Assembly: GCA_021234155.1 (NCBI GenBank) | Contig: JAJEKV010000020.1 | Location: forward strand, 4,944,563 to 5,008,562 | Source of the DNA: Isoetes taiwanensis | Lineage: Eukaryota; Streptophyta; Lycopodiopsida; Isoetales; Isoetaceae | DNA: 64,000 nt | Direction of reading: 5' to 3' | Shown: piece by piece, positions 19,620-32,344 of the stretch | Position numbering within the stretch: position 1 is the stretch's first letter | How the letters are laid out: the number at the start of each line of letters is the position of its first letter | The notes under the pieces: model-generated | Databases searched by the model: none | What the model was told of the DNA's origin: nothing | What the model saw: only the letters and a program-made list of their open reading frames with translations | Program-made: the position numbers and the translations under genes

Positions 19620-21300
19620 CATCGCGGATGAAAAGAAAGACTTCCAAAATGCCAAACGGTCTTTCAATCTATTGTGCATGTTGATGGGTGCAAGCTCTGT
19701 GTAGGCGGTGCGCTTTTATTTGTAACAATGCGGTACTATACTCAATTATCAACCATAAGCAATGTAACCATGCACCAACCTTGCCCGCAAAATCCATAAC
19801 CCTAACATAACAATGTCATAAACCTGCAATATTATAAGCATAACAAAGGCTAGAGATAAGATAAGAGGATCTTAACTCAACGAAGGAGACAATTTAAATA
19901 AGGAAATAATTAAAATAGATGTGTAGAATGTCTTAATTCAACCAAGGACAATGTTAAAATAAGGGATTCTGTGTCGAAAAAACACAAACAGCCAAATTGA
20001 AAACTTAGAGGGAAGCGGACCACCCTAACCGCGATCAGATAGGTATGAGGTATGGAATCAGACAGAAGAAATTAGCCGATTATACATGTCTAGCCAAACA
20101 GAGACCGGTCCAAGCATCGGCCAAGTAGATAAATGAATACTATAGGTGCAGCGCCCAGAGCAGCTCCAACACCTTGCAAAATAACTGATATACGTATACT
20201 TCAAGGTGCAGCGACTAGAGCAGATCCAAAACAAAGAAAAGCAACAGGTAATTGGGATGCCTGACACCTGCTTTAAATCAAGTTGTAACTAGATTTTGAA
20301 GATAAGGCTAAAATCGAAAGGTCTGACAAGCTAGATAATAAGCCTGTACAAATTTAAAGTTAGGGACATGAACATGCACTAATCAACAACACTGTAAAAG
20401 AACTGTGAGATGTTGCCAAGACTAAATTGTTGCCAAAGCAATATCTGTAACCATCACAACTAGACAAGAGTTCCAACATAAACCTGACCATTACAAGAAT
20501 CAAAATAGCTTGTACTTACCAGTTTGCACTGAAAATTGGCCTTCGTTCGGGCTGAAGACAGCTGCTCCAGAGAGATCTATTGTGCAAATGCGGCTTGGCG
20601 GCACCTAGCAATGCGAACTAGCACCTTGGCTTGGCCAGACTGGCCCAAGGAAGCCAAAATGCAAAAATGGAAAGGGTTTAGGGTTTCCTCTTTTGTTCCT
20701 TTTACATGACCTTTTAGGTTTATTTTATGCTATGTCCGAATGTCGAGGTCGAAACACTTGACGTTTTAAATAGCAATGTTGATTTTAGAATATAGGGTCT
20801 TGCAGCCCAAAGCTTTGGCATTCTGTGGCCCAACATATCCGAGGACACAATCATATCATTTCCAACATAACTAAGGTTTATTTGCTTAATTGAATGTAGC
20901 ACTGGTAGCAGTGGATTCGTAAATGGATTGACTTGACAAATCAATCCCCTTGGGAAAAAAATCATGGTTGAAGTTGTAGGAAAGAGGAAAATGGTGTATA
21001 GACCTGCAAAAAATTGACAACAAACAAAGGACACCACATGCTTTATTTGCTTAATTCCATAATCCATCCGTCCTATGCAGAACCACTATGGCTTAGACAA
21101 ATAGAAGAGAAAGTTATAGAAAATTCAGGCAAGGCTAAGGATCATCCTAGAACTTGATCATTTTCTATCTGAGAAGAAAAGCCCTAAACTAGCAGTAAGG
21201 CAAGCTTGGTCTAACTAGCAGTACGATATGCTTGAGATTGGGTTGTAGCAGTTTGAGGGTAATGGTTTGAGTTGTAATAGTTTGAGGGTCATTGTTTGAG
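19620..21300. other. non-coding stretch, no gene recognised
   Basis: A/T-rich DNA with a small imperfect duplication around AGGTGCAGCG at about 20142 and 20203. A 115-residue minus frame at 20720-21067 has no recognisable features. Confidence 0.45.
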
Positions 21301-21312
21301 TTTTACAAGATC

Positions 21313-21430
21313 CCGGTTTCGCATTGGGCCAGACGTGATGGCTATCCAATTTTGCATTGGGCCAAACGTGATCGAGATGAAGAGATCCAATTTTGCATTG
21401 GGCCAAACGTGATCGAGATGAAGAGATCCG
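21313..21430. repeat. short minisatellite, two and a half units
   Basis: Units of about 41-48 bases contain GCATTGGGCCAAACGTGATC and GAGATGAAGAGATCC. The second and third are nearly identical. Confidence 0.85.
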
Positions 21431-21713
21431 CTAGGTTTGGAAGTGAGGTAATGTATAAAAGCATTGCCATTGACCTTGTCTTCATTTTGCCATTGACCTT
21501 GTCTCCATTACACTTATAAACAATACCTGTAAATGATCATGTAACAACCTTTCATCACTTGCACTCAAGAAGTTAAAATGGATCCTGTAGATGTTTGTTA
21601 TTTCTCAGATCACTGCCATAAGCCTTCACAATAAAATGTGTGAGGAAATGCAAACAGATTATGATGTACAACTTCCTTTGATGATACCGTATGCAACCCT
21701 CCTTCTGAGCAAT

Positions 21714-22885
21714 TCATTTCTTATATTGAATTGTATGATGTCTTAACCAAAGTTCATATATGACCATGTGAAAGGTATCATATGATTGAGGTGGTGTACG
21801 CCACTCGGTGATTTTGAACCTGTAAGCAAAACAAGTTGGGATTTAAAACAGGTCATCATCTGAAATAATTTGTGCTTATTTCCTAGAATTGGAAAATTTT
21901 TCTTAATAGCTGCATGTTTGTCCTGCTTAATTGCTATGAAAAATGCATGCATGCAACTTGTTGCCCTTACGGAAATTAGTGTGAAGGGGCAAAGAAGAGA
22001 ACTTACTTGTAGCAAATCTTTATGTAATGCATGGTACTGCTCATCTGTGATAGACTGCAAAATAGACTTTAAATCATAAACATCTTTTTCCCTCAGCAAA
22101 AGAGCAAAATTCCGCCAATTTAAGACATCATTGAAGGGTAAGTCATAATAATCAGATAGAATTACTGCATGAAAATGTTTATAAAGTTTAGTTTATGGAC
22201 AACAAATCTTAACAAACTACAAATATATATAAGATTCCTGGAATGATTCAAGGGTTAGAAGTTCATCTGAGTTGTTCATGTGATGTACCTGGAATGCAAC
22301 CATAGTTTATAGAATCTACAATTCGAGCACTGTTATCCTGAGACCCCCCTGGGCAAATGCAAAATTTTGTTTTGTAGTACTACTTCTGATAGACTAGTTC
22401 TCCATGTGCCCTATTGATACGGTTATTACTTATGGTTATTACTTATGGCAAGTACTGTGTCATTTTCCCATAGCTTTGCAAGGACCGCACGGATTCTTGA
22501 GTTTCTATGCCCTGCCCAAAAGCCAAGAACTGTCATCAATATAAAGACACATTGGTACACGCGCAAGAGGAATAAAATGAAGCAATTCGTAAGAAAACCA
22601 AGTTCTATTATTCTATTTTATCTAAGGAACTACTAAAAAAGTTTGAAGTTAACATGCTAATATACTTATGAAAAGGAGATAATGAAAATTCCAGTTGGCT
22701 CATGCTGATAAATATCAAATCTTACATCTCAAACACTTATCAGGTCTGTACCTATTTGAAGTGTCATTACCACCACGTGGCAATGCAAAGGGCTGTAAAA
22801 TGTGACAAAAAAATGGTCTGCTTCTAAGGTATGGTTCCAGTCTGGATATTTCCTTTTTAAAATCCCCACGTATTCTTCCACAATT
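21714..22885 (-). pseudogene. exostosin-type glycosyltransferase (GT47) pseudogene
   Basis: Exostosin family proteins are Golgi glycosyltransferases that act on wall polysaccharides. In minus-strand order: an exon at about 22885-22752 with KRKYPDWNHTLEADHFFVT running abnormally into QPFALPRGGNDTSNR, lacking the segment normally between them. Next is an exon at 22529-22289 with LGFWAGHRNSRIRAVLAKLW and KFCICPGGSQDNSARI. Next is an exon at 22164-22007 with SDYYDLPFNDVLNWRNF and REKDVYDLKSILQSI. The last exon, 21819-21714, has TPPQSYDTFHMVIYELWLRH and a TGA stop. Splice junctions fit (a split Val codon joins exons 2 and 3). Lesions are a 13-bp tandem duplication at 22421-22446, an in-frame TAG at 22380-22382, a frameshift near 21805 and the internal deletion. 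Confidence 0.85.
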
Positions 22886-23202
22886 GGGTTATCTTCTCAT
22901 AACTGGTTCCCTGTTTCGAAAAACAAGTATAACTTCATACCTAAATTACATATGGAGCCCTTTCTATGTTGTACACTTCACAAAGTTTTGGCTCACTTTT
23001 CCTCTCATTTTATGGCATGAAATAGGGATGACAAAAGAGCTGTGCTTCATCAGCATTCATTGTGTAAAAGTTGCTCTCTAGAAGATTCTAGAAAAAATAG
23101 CCTTCGCTGACATATTTGCCTGTCAGTTTTCGTGGAGTCTGGAAAATGTATTTGGATCTCCATCTGGATAAATATATATTTTAAACTTGTTCTCCATTTC
23201 CT

Positions 23203-24665
23203 TATAATTTCTTCTGACTGGAAGAAGCATTTGCTGCCTTTTCTAAATTGCCAGATCAAAGTGTAGTGTCATGGAGTGTGCTGATATCTGGATATGTCCA
23301 GAATGGCAGATGCAAGTCTGCCTTAGAATGCTTTGAAAAGATGCATAGTTTAGAAATTAAGCCAGATAAATTGACATATCTAAGTGTGCTGAAAGCGTTC
23401 ATGAATGTTGCTGCTCTAGACACTGGTGGATATGTATGCCAAATATGGCAACCTCAAGAGGCATACAATGTCTTCGAAAACTTGCCAAGAAGGAATATAA
23501 TCATGTGGGCCATAATTATTGCAGGATATGCCAACCAAGGTAAAGGCTATGAAGCCATAGAATGTTTCGATGGCATGCAAAACCAAGGCATAAAGCCAAG
23601 CAAAGTCATCCTTCTGGGTGCGTTGAAGGCATGCAGTAATATAGGCTCTCTAGTTCAGGGCCGGTTCATCCATGAGCAGATGATTTAGGCTCTCTAGTTC
23701 AGGGCCGGTTCATCCATGAGCAGATGATTGACAATGTTTTCCTATCTGACATTGCCATTGGCAGTACCCTTATTGTTATGTAATATGTACACAAAAGCTG
23801 GAAGTTCTGGAGGAGGCACTTAAAGTATTTTCTGATTTAGCCAGGCAGGATGTAGTATCATGGAGTGCAATGATTGCAGGATATGTTCAACATGGGAAAA
23901 GCAAGATGCATGAGAATATAAAACATGCATGTGGTGAAATATGTGCCATAAGTCAAGGCTAACATATCCATGAGCAAATAGTTGAAGATGTTATTTGAAG
24001 ATGGTATCCATTCTGAGATTGTTATAGGAAGTGCACTTGTTGATATGTATTCCAAGTGCGGAAGCTTGTTAGAAGCATTCAAAGTCTTTGACGAATTGCC
24101 AAATAAAAACGTGGTGGTTTGGAGTGCCATGATCACCGGATGTGCTCAGATTGGTGAAGCTGGATTGGCTGCAGAGTGTTTTAAGAGTATGAAAAATCAT
24201 GGAATTCAACCAAATGATGTTGCATTCCTTGGCATACTCACAACACTCAATCGTGTGGGTTTGGCAGATGAAGGCTTATGGTATGCCAGGTCCATGAGTG
24301 AATTCGATTGCTTAAACTTCAACCTACTCCACATCACATGCATGGTGGAACTTTTAAGCCATGCAGGATGTTTTAAAGAGGCAGAAGATTCCATTACTGT
24401 GAAACCTGATATTTGTCTGTGGGTGTCTCTGCTCACTACGTGCAAAATGCACTACTAGGAAGAAAATGCTTTGAAGCAATTACGTATGTAAATTCCTTTC
24501 ATCCTGGAGCATATGTCCTGATGGCCAACATGTAATATAATGCCCACGAGGAAGGACGTGCTTATGAGAGACAGTTCCACGAATATGAATAACAGGCTAA
24601 TGTATCAAGATGTTCTATCGCAATTGGATGACAAGGATCAAATTGCTTATAGGAATGATCACTAA
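23203..24665 (+). pseudogene. PLS/E-type PPR protein, broken
   Basis: Pentatricopeptide-repeat proteins bind organelle RNA, and the E-type usually directs C-to-U editing. Successive PPR motifs are visible: VVSWSVLISGYVQNGRCKSA, LEIKPDKLTYLSVLKAF, AYNVFENLPRRNIIMW, ACSNIGSLVQGRFIHEQM, then after a break DVVSWSAMIAGYVQHG, and from 23982 IVIGSALVDMYSKCGSLLEA and VVVWSAMITGCAQIGEAG. E-motif text follows (GAYVLMANM near 24505). Lesions are frame changes at about 23430-23460, a 42-bp tandem duplication at about 23645-23728 that creates a stop (TAG), and frameshifts between 23740 and 23980. No DYW domain is seen. The left end starts mid-protein. Confidence 0.85.
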
Positions 24666-24669
24666 AGGA

Positions 24670-26040
24670 GCTTGAGTAGGTTTAAAATTTATTCTCCAGG
24701 AAATGGACCAATCATTTGGAACCTGTATGCTCGTCATAATCTACTTCTTGGCTGCTGGATATGTGAAACAAGATTTGAGTCAGGTAAAACGAAAGAAATC
24801 TTCTCCCAAGAAAGATCCATCAGGAAAATCTCCAAGGCTTATGGGAAATCATTTTGAAATTAGACTTGGATTTCTATATTTCTTTGCCATAGCTACCTGT
24901 GTTATTGCTAGTCTGCTTTGTGACATACGAGAAAGTAGACGCATCATAGGCTATTGTCTTCACAAGCATTTAGATAAAAGTCTAAGGATAAATAGCTGAG
25001 ACTAGTCTGCCCTTTGGTCAATTCTTCTGAAAAATAAGAGTTAAACCTTCGGACTTGGAGAAGTACCAAAACTTAAGCATAAACCAAGAAGGTGCCATAT
25101 ATTGAACTTCGATTTAAAGGATGGGAAAACGCTTGCCTTAATCCAGTTGCTCCAGTTGCAGTACAGTGCTCCCACTTGCCTTAATCTAGTTGCTCCAGTT
25201 GCAATAGAGTGCTTGCCAAACTAGCTCCACGGAACCAAATATTGCCAAACGCAAATCCCGCCATCGCCAAGAGCGGCACTATGGCTGGCCCCTTCTGTAG
25301 GAAAATTAAACATTTGCTTTTGCCTAGGTCTGTGGAAGATTTGATGAAATTGCAAAATGATTAACGAAGCTCCTCGCCATGGCAGATTCCGAAGCAATGG
25401 GCAGCCAAAAAATAAAAAATCCTTTAACTCCGTTAAACCACTTGGTTCGCCGCCATGGTACAGAGGCCATGCCATGAAGCTGGGATAGCCAAGTTGAGAA
25501 CAGCAAAGAACAGTAGAACACAATGTGCTAGGGCCACGCCGAAAGCTCTTTCGGCAGAGCTTCAAAGGAGGCTTGAAAAAAAGAAAAGGACCCTTTCCAT
25601 CTCCGTGCCCATTTTTGGAAGATTTTCTAATTTCCATGGCCTTAGATTTGCAAAAGCCAAAAGCCCAAGATCTGATGGTGCACAATAAGGCACATAGACA
25701 ATGTCGGAAATTACACGTGGATAGGCTAGAATTGCAAGAAAGGCTGTAGGCCCGGTAGGTCTATCTGGGTTCAACCATAGGTTTTTATGCAACTTGGCTA
25801 AATAAAACAAACACAAAGAAGGAGAGAAAAATATTTTGAAATGGTATATACCCTAAACTAGGAAGAGGATAAATGGTATATCCCAAATTGCAATGGCATA
25901 TATGAGAAACAAGATGTTTGAATAAACCAGAAGATGCATGATCAAACAAGGTTGCAGACTTGCAATTTGTAGGCAATGGAGAAAGATCAAAGTATTCCTA
26001 TTTTTCCACAAAAAAATATGATATGGTGGTTGAAGAAGAG
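24670..26040. other. non-coding stretch with weak ORFs
   Basis: A roughly 52-base duplication containing CTTGCCTTAATC and AGTTGCTCCAGTTGCA lies at about 25133-25216. A 154-residue minus frame (25221-25685) overlaps plus-strand frames and shows no domain. From about 25840 the sequence belongs to a dispersed repeat that recurs near 41250-41560. Confidence 0.4.
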
Positions 26041-26044
26041 AAAA

Positions 26045-26300
26045 ATATCATGTTCAAAGGTAAAGCTAGCTAAATACTCAAGGTCGCAAGACAAAATGTG
26101 GGAAATTGTCTGATAAATGGTTGTAGAGTCGACATCTGCAAAGTTACCTAAGCACTCAATGCTGCAAGACCAAATCTGGGAAATTATCTAATAAATGTGG
26201 TTGCGGAGTCGACATCTGCAAAGCTACCTTAAGCATTCAATGCTGCAAGACCAAATCTGGGAAATTGTCTAATAAATGTGGTTGAAGAGTCGACATTTAG
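26045..26300. repeat. three tandem units of about 85 bp
   Basis: Each unit contains CTGCAAGACCAAATCTGGGA, TAATAAATG, GAGTCGACAT and AAAGCTACC, with small differences. A single related unit is present at about 41466-41550 in the same orientation. Confidence 0.85.
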
Positions 26301-28940
26301 TCGTAAACCATGTTAAAAACTGCTTAACTAAAAGCGAATATTATGTACCTACCAAAGCAAGATGTCCAAGAACATGCGAAATGCATCGTTTCATGCAGGT
26401 GGAGAGAAAGGACGAACACTAGTAGAGCAACATGGACAATCAGAGCCAAAAAGGATTGATGAAATACCTAAAGAGAAAATGATATAGAGGAATAAGAGAA
26501 GAAACAACTATCGCATTCAAACGAAACAGAAGAAGAGTAGATACTAAATAATGAAATAAAATAAAATGGGCATGCCAACGCTATGTACCTGCTAAAGCAA
26601 TGATATCCAAGTACATGTCAAATGCATCATCTTGTGTAGGAAGAAAAGGACCAATTATATGCAATGGTGAAGAGTTGATCAAAGAGATGCAATGAAGAGA
26701 AGGGGCAACCGGACCCAGACCCATACCAAAGACAAATCTACGAAGCCATATGAGAGTCATGAAGGGTGAAATATAGGATTAGAAAGATAAGCTATAGAGG
26801 CCCTAGACATTTAGATATGTTATGCCCTGATGATCAATATGCAAAATTTATGCTCAATCTCAGTATCTGCCTTTAGGAACCTAAAGACACGAAGAGAGAG
26901 AAAAACTCTATGTACAAATCTTAACCATAATGTATAACTATGAAATGCCAATGGAGAATGAATAACTATTATGATGTTAAATAAAAGTGAATGAACCAAA
27001 TATCTGCAGAAATGGAATCAGTAACGTGAAATCCATAAATATGCGGTCAACAGAAAACTGTGCAAATGTAATAAACAAGAAATATATAATGTGCCAACCA
27101 AACATTGAGAATATCCCTTCATATCCCCCATGCTAGACATTGTGTATTATGCCTAAAAAACTTAGAGATTACATGAAAAACTTAGAGCAAAGGAGAATAA
27201 AAGAGGATTTAAAAAAGCACTAAAAAGGTGAAAAGTAGGATAAAACTGTAAGTATTGGAGCAAAAACAAAAATAGACTGTCACGAGCAAAATTAAATGGA
27301 ACAACCACCCATGTAAAGAAGGCACCTTTGGAGACCAACTTTTAAATCCTCGAAATCTAGGAGCGTCTTTGGAATCCCTTTAGCAAGGTAAGAGACAGAA
27401 AGTAAAGTTGTGTATGTTTACTGAAAATTGGTCTCAAAAACCAAATAGAAACAAGGTGCTGCGCACGGAGGGTTGCCCTCCAGTGGCCTGAGAGTTGAAT
27501 CTTCTTTGTTTAATGTCAAGCCTAGTTAATGGTATACCACTGGATGTGCCCATTTTACGGTGGAATGATGCATGACGTGAAACAAAAGTCTAACATTGGG
27601 TGGATGGTTGTTCCTTTATGGAAACTATCTATTAATTACCAAGCGTAATGCATAGTTGGGGTGCAATTATGTCGAATAGAGGAGCTTACAACTAACATTT
27701 TACATAAAATATCATTCCATGTTATAATTTACAGGTAATTACGGAGTAACTACACGCAACCATGCATTACTTACATTGATAATGCTTTATATGCCCATGT
27801 CCATGTCAGTGTCACTGGGATGAACTAAGCATGGCATACAACATTTATTGTTAAGCATAAATGTTCTTGGCATTTCTAGATTAATTAAAAAAAATGCACA
27901 TAGCATCCCCAGTAAAGATCTGGTGAAACTCATTATATTTAACAAAAAAAAAAACCTTCTTACATTATTTCCAAGTTTTAATTGCCACCATAATTTTCAT
28001 ATTTTTATCCTCTCTAATCCATCTCTAATAAATTCTTAGCAATTTCTCGCCTTTTAGGTCATCTAACAAAATGAAAAATGCATTCAGATAAATGTAAGGG
28101 CACTGTGGTTTAAACTTTTAGCCATCATACATTTGAGCAGGCACTAGGCCTTAGTTGGTCCACTATTCCTGCAAGAATTAAACTTTATTTCTACCATTGG
28201 TGCATCTCCCCTATTTGGTATGAAATTTTTTTTGCATAGTGCTCATTGCCCTATACATTGAGCTTGAAATAATCACTTTGTGGTGATTTGCATCTGGGCA
28301 TATCTTGGCGAGACAACATTGTGTCCATTGTCATGGAGTGCAAATGATTCTAAAACATAGGGTTTTAAACAAATAGACAGATAGACATAAATGTGATATC
28401 TGCATAAATGCACTTGGCACGAGTTGTAGTAGAGATGAAGAAAATTGCCCTGATGTATGCCTCCAACCATGAAAATTTGAGAACAGCTGTTGAGGTTGCA
28501 ATTTCTTATACTGCTTGGTTAGAATACGTGCTCTACAATTGGAATACTCGAGGACTGGATGAGAATGCATCCTTTTGAATGTAACACTTACACAACGATT
28601 TTTCAAAAATTTGCTGACAAGCTTATTGAAGGTTTGCTCAATGTTGTTGTCTCCTGATGCCTTCCTTCACTTTAGGGAACCATTCTGACAGCTAAGGGAT
28701 AAAACAAACCGAAGCTACCATTGGTTAGGCTAAACGTGATAATAGATGTGAGGCCGAAGTTTTTATGTACCTTGGGTAGATCCCCATGGAATGTATATAT
28801 AACAGTTATGCACAGCAACAGCTGCCATAATTATTTTTTAAACCCATGGATGTGCCCACATCCCAAGGGCCAAAATAGAGTCGCTGCTTTGTCCAATATA
28901 TCGCGAATAACAGGTACAGTCTTATGTGAGGATCATATTC
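26301..28940. other. AT-rich non-coding stretch
   Basis: A motif containing TATGTACCT and AAAGCAA, then CCAAG and CATG, occurs at about 26343 and 26583, a diverged duplication of about 110 bases. A minus-strand open stretch at about 28331-28640 (KRMHSHPVLEYSNCRARILT) looks mildly protein-like but is not recognised. Confidence 0.4.
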
Positions 28941-28941
28941 C

Positions 28942-29302
28942 CTAGAATGTCATCCTAGGCAGGAATGTAGTATCACGTGTTTTGTGAGTGTTGATAAGCT
29001 CACTCAATAATGCTGCACAAGCATCCAATTGAAAATATGTCCTTTTCAACATTTTGACATATGGAGGCATTTTCCATCTTCGAGGTGGTTTACCAAGTCG
29101 GACTACTCGTCGTTGCAATGCCCAGCACTCACCAGCTTTCACAAAAGGGTCATTTACTCCAGCCTCTGCAACCTGTACACTTTCTTCAAAGCGACCAAGA
29201 TGTTCAAGATCTACTGACAATCTTTGAGTCCAATAACCTTTTCTTCCTTTGCAGTATTTGTGATTTAAAAGTTGTTTAAGCAATTCAACGGACTGACTAT
29301 AC
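28942..29302 (-). CDS. FAN1: FAN1 nuclease homologue, single-exon fragment
   Basis: FAN1 is a structure-specific nuclease of DNA crosslink repair. After a TTATTAG acceptor (exon starts at 29302 on the minus strand) the frame reads RYSQSVELLKQLLNHKYCKG, then GYWTQRLSVDLEHLGRFEES, then GECWALQRRVVRLGKPPRRW, then KMPPY. This is the conserved block of the helical region that precedes the VRR-nuclease domain in plant and animal FAN1. The frame continues about 45 residues with no FAN1 likeness and stops at 28942. Neither the catalytic domain nor upstream exons were found nearby, so this is an isolated exon: either a gene fragment or part of a gene with very long introns. Confidence 0.75.
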
Positions 29303-29925
29303 CTAATAAAAGCAACATAGTAAAATATTAAATTTATCCAGTAAAAGATGGTTGACAATTAATGCAACAGAAATTATTGTTGTTTTAATGTGCCTGGATC
29401 TAGGCTACTACAGCTAGTATATAAATTACTCAATAAGTTCCTAATGGAACAGAGCTTTTTAAATTATCCTATGTTCCTTTTCAGTCTCGACACGCCCGGT
29501 GTGCATCTTTGAAATGTACACGCAACCAAATTTGTGAAACGAGCTAAGAATGCATTATTCTCCGAGATTATCACATCTTGAAGCTGAGAGAGCTCATTTT
29601 GAGCCCTTTCTAAAGAAATCATAAGCGCATCATGGTCATCGCCTTCAACCGCTTCTTCCATGAGCCGAGCCACTTGTAATGCATGCCTTTAGAAGGTTCA
29701 TATTCATATTAAAAGATGCCGTGTCTTAATCACACACCTCCCGGTTTAGAATTCCCAATCAAACGCATTTTGCAAATCTTCATAGCTCTAACAATCTTTG
29801 TCTTTTGTGAAAGCTCCAAATATATGTGTGTGTTTGTGGAGGTGGTCGACGCTTTTGGAAATAGGATCTAATATGAAATTTGAATGGGCTATGCGGTCAT
29901 GTGTCGGTGTAATCATCGGGTTATC
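29303..29925. other. mostly non-coding; one weak helical ORF
   Basis: A minus-strand frame at 29464-29673 (VEGDDHDALMISLERAQNEL) is helical and acidic and may be the tail of the kinase fragment to its right. Nothing else is recognised. Confidence 0.3.
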
Positions 29926-29999
29926 TCGTTTAGCAGGTCACCACTTCGCATGTATTATCGCAATCCTCGCATTTTCTACTTCCCACGCATCTGATTGCA

Positions 30000-30440
30000 C
30001 CACATTTCCCTAACCTTGCTCCTTGAGAAAGAAACCAGTAAAAAATGTGCCATTTTTCATCCATGCAACAAAACCGCTTTAGAATGATCGACAAATTTGT
30101 TTCAGATAGAATTTTTGAGCAAAGCAAACCAAACATGTAAACATTTGCTTTTCTTGAGTAGTTACTAGACATCTCTTTGTTTTAAAGCCTCATCTCGATT
30201 GCCATGTTTTTCAATGTGCCCTGAAATGATAAATGGGTCATTTTAGTGTTAAACTTAAGTTTAGTGTTCCCAAAATCAGCCCGGTTTGCATACTAGACTA
30301 TCATCCGCTCTAGTCTTCAAGAATACATTAGCGGGTTGTAAATCCCGGTATATCACATCTAAAGAGCACAAGTGTGTCTTGAATGGCTTTCCTATTTTAC
30401 CCTCTCGCAAATTAAAGCACGACATCCAACAAAAGCTTCA
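30000..30440 (-). pseudogene. protein kinase catalytic-domain fragment
   Basis: On the minus strand, subdomain VIb appears as IYRDLQPANVFLK (30353-30316), then ADFG at about 30280-30269 after a one-base frame change. A GTLKNMAIEM stretch follows in the position of the GTxxYMAPE activation-segment end. Next comes YSRKANVYMFGLLCSKILSE (about 30161-30102), the YSxKxDVYSFG subdomain IX block. Asp in YRD and in DFG are kept, but HRD is YRD, the Pro of APE is Ile, and several stops intervene. The N-lobe is not visible. Probably a receptor-like or Raf-like serine/threonine kinase remnant. Confidence 0.65.
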
Positions 30441-30669
30441 GCTATGGCACATTGATTGCCCAAATTTTAGCCGCAAGCTCCACCCTTTCCCTCGGTATAT
30501 TGCGGTAAGCCGGAGAGTAGGACACGGACTTTCTTCTCTGAAACGAAGTTTGACGCCCGGCTATGAAAAAGAAGGCCCTTTTAATACCGTAACCGGGATT
30601 GTAAGAACACGGATCGGGGTTTCCTTCTCAATTCCTTTTTCATATCTAGAAGCGAAAGTGTATGGGTAA

Positions 30670-31790
30670 ACCGGGCCCGCCATCTTGGTTATAAGTTCGG
30701 GGCGGGGTTATCTCGCACTAAAGGCCATCAAAGAGGCCTCTTTTTGCAGCCAAGCTAAAAGCAGGACCCGTGATCATGGCTTCCAATTGCATAGGCAAAC
30801 ATGGCGGAAGAAACTTCCTTAAACAATGTTGTGTTTCTTCCCCGACATCTGTAGGCGGGCTCTCTAGGGTGAACAATCTCGAATCAAAGGTGCAGAAGCC
30901 CCGGTCCGGGGGTATGGAGGTGCCCTTCTAATTACGAACCATGTCTACCCAACAAGATAAAAACTATCTCGAGAGAGAAATGGCATTGGTAAAGAAGCCT
31001 CATTTGGAAAACATAGAGCTAATCGATTGCAAAAAACAAAGTGTCTACAATGCTAAGATAAAATTTTGGATTACATCGGTGGCCCAAAGCTAAAGAAATA
31101 TATATTGGTATACATGATTTTCAAAGCATTATGGATGAAGCTTTCTTTACCCCGTTGCTTTCGGTGCAATGGGGACAATTCTGAGAGCCAAGCTAACATC
31201 GATTTTGGATTGCAAATAACTTGGTGAAGAGAAATTTGGACTGAAATAATTCATATTCAAGAATTGGTTTAGCGGGGAGGTCTTTTCTTTGGAAAGTTTG
31301 GAACTTGAAAATCTTGTAGATGCACAGTTTGAGGAGAAATGACACAAAGCTCAACTAACATTTTGGTAGATACTGGTATTAGTACATCTGCTGTTTAAGA
31401 GTTAGGGCTGAATATGCAGATCTGGATTTTGAAGGCTTGCCTGTAAAAAATATCATCCTCATCAAGAAAAGATCTATCTCTGAAAAATACAATTTCATAG
31501 AATAATACAAGTACATATCCCTTCCCTACACTAAAAGAATTTGCCAATACAACAACACAACTAGAATATTTGATAATATAACAGCACAATTATAATTAAA
31601 AGCAGCTTATATAGTTCAGACATACAATACCACCTAAAGAAGCATAACCTACATAAATGTTTAAATGAAAAGTGCCATTTCTATACAAATTTGAACAAAA
31701 TTAAGCATGGCATGCAAGCAGCTACTTTTTCTTCATGAGTAAAAATATTTGACAACTGACTTACACCTAGAACATACTTTCCAAAACGTG
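30670..31790. other. no gene recognised
   Basis: Short frames only. It may contain the eroded 5' part of the kinase remnant, but no N-lobe motif is readable. Confidence 0.35.
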
Positions 31791-31796
31791 TTATGA

Positions 31797-32058
31797 TGCG
31801 CCATATTCACACGGGGGTGACTCCGGACATCAAGAGCTGTTGGATAAGCATATATGCCCTTTATTCCTCGATCTAGACCGTACATAGAGATCCTCATTTG
31901 TGGGGTATGCATGTACAAGTTTTAGTATACTGTATAACATAGTTTGCAAAATACTATAAGATTTGAGGCAATGTACTATATGGTGTTGATTTTGTACATG
32001 TATAATATAATTTTAGGGGCTCTCGCTGCCCTACGTCACTCCCCGTGTGAATATGCAC
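31797..32058. mobile_element. MITE-like element with terminal inverted repeats
   Basis: CATATTCACACGGGGGTGAC (starting about 31801) and GTCACTCCCCGTGTGAATATG (ending about 32054) form near-perfect terminal inverted repeats of about 20 bp. The interior is AT-rich, about 215 bases, with no ORF. Total size of about 260 bp fits a small non-autonomous DNA element. I could not identify a target-site duplication. Confidence 0.5.
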
Positions 32059-32344
32059 CCAAACCAAAGGGGGTTTAAGGGGGAATTTTATTTTTAAGTG
32101 TGGAATGTAATGATTTGCGTTATACCTAAAAAAAATTTGGCCCCTTCGGGGCCTTCAACAAACTGAAGGGTTCGAATGTAATGAATTGTATTTGTTTTTA
32201 AAAAAATTGGATCTTGGTTGCTTATTGTAGACCAAGTCGTTGGCATATCTTTTTGAACATGCACACAACATGGTTTGTATCCTAAGACCTCTTCAACACA
32301 TTTACAATATGATACAAGCACCTCTTATACACATTTACAAATAT

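Noticed and set aside
25221..25685. 154-residue minus-strand ORF
   Set aside because: No recognisable domain, overlapping plus-strand frames of similar quality, and neighbouring repeats make chance the better explanation.
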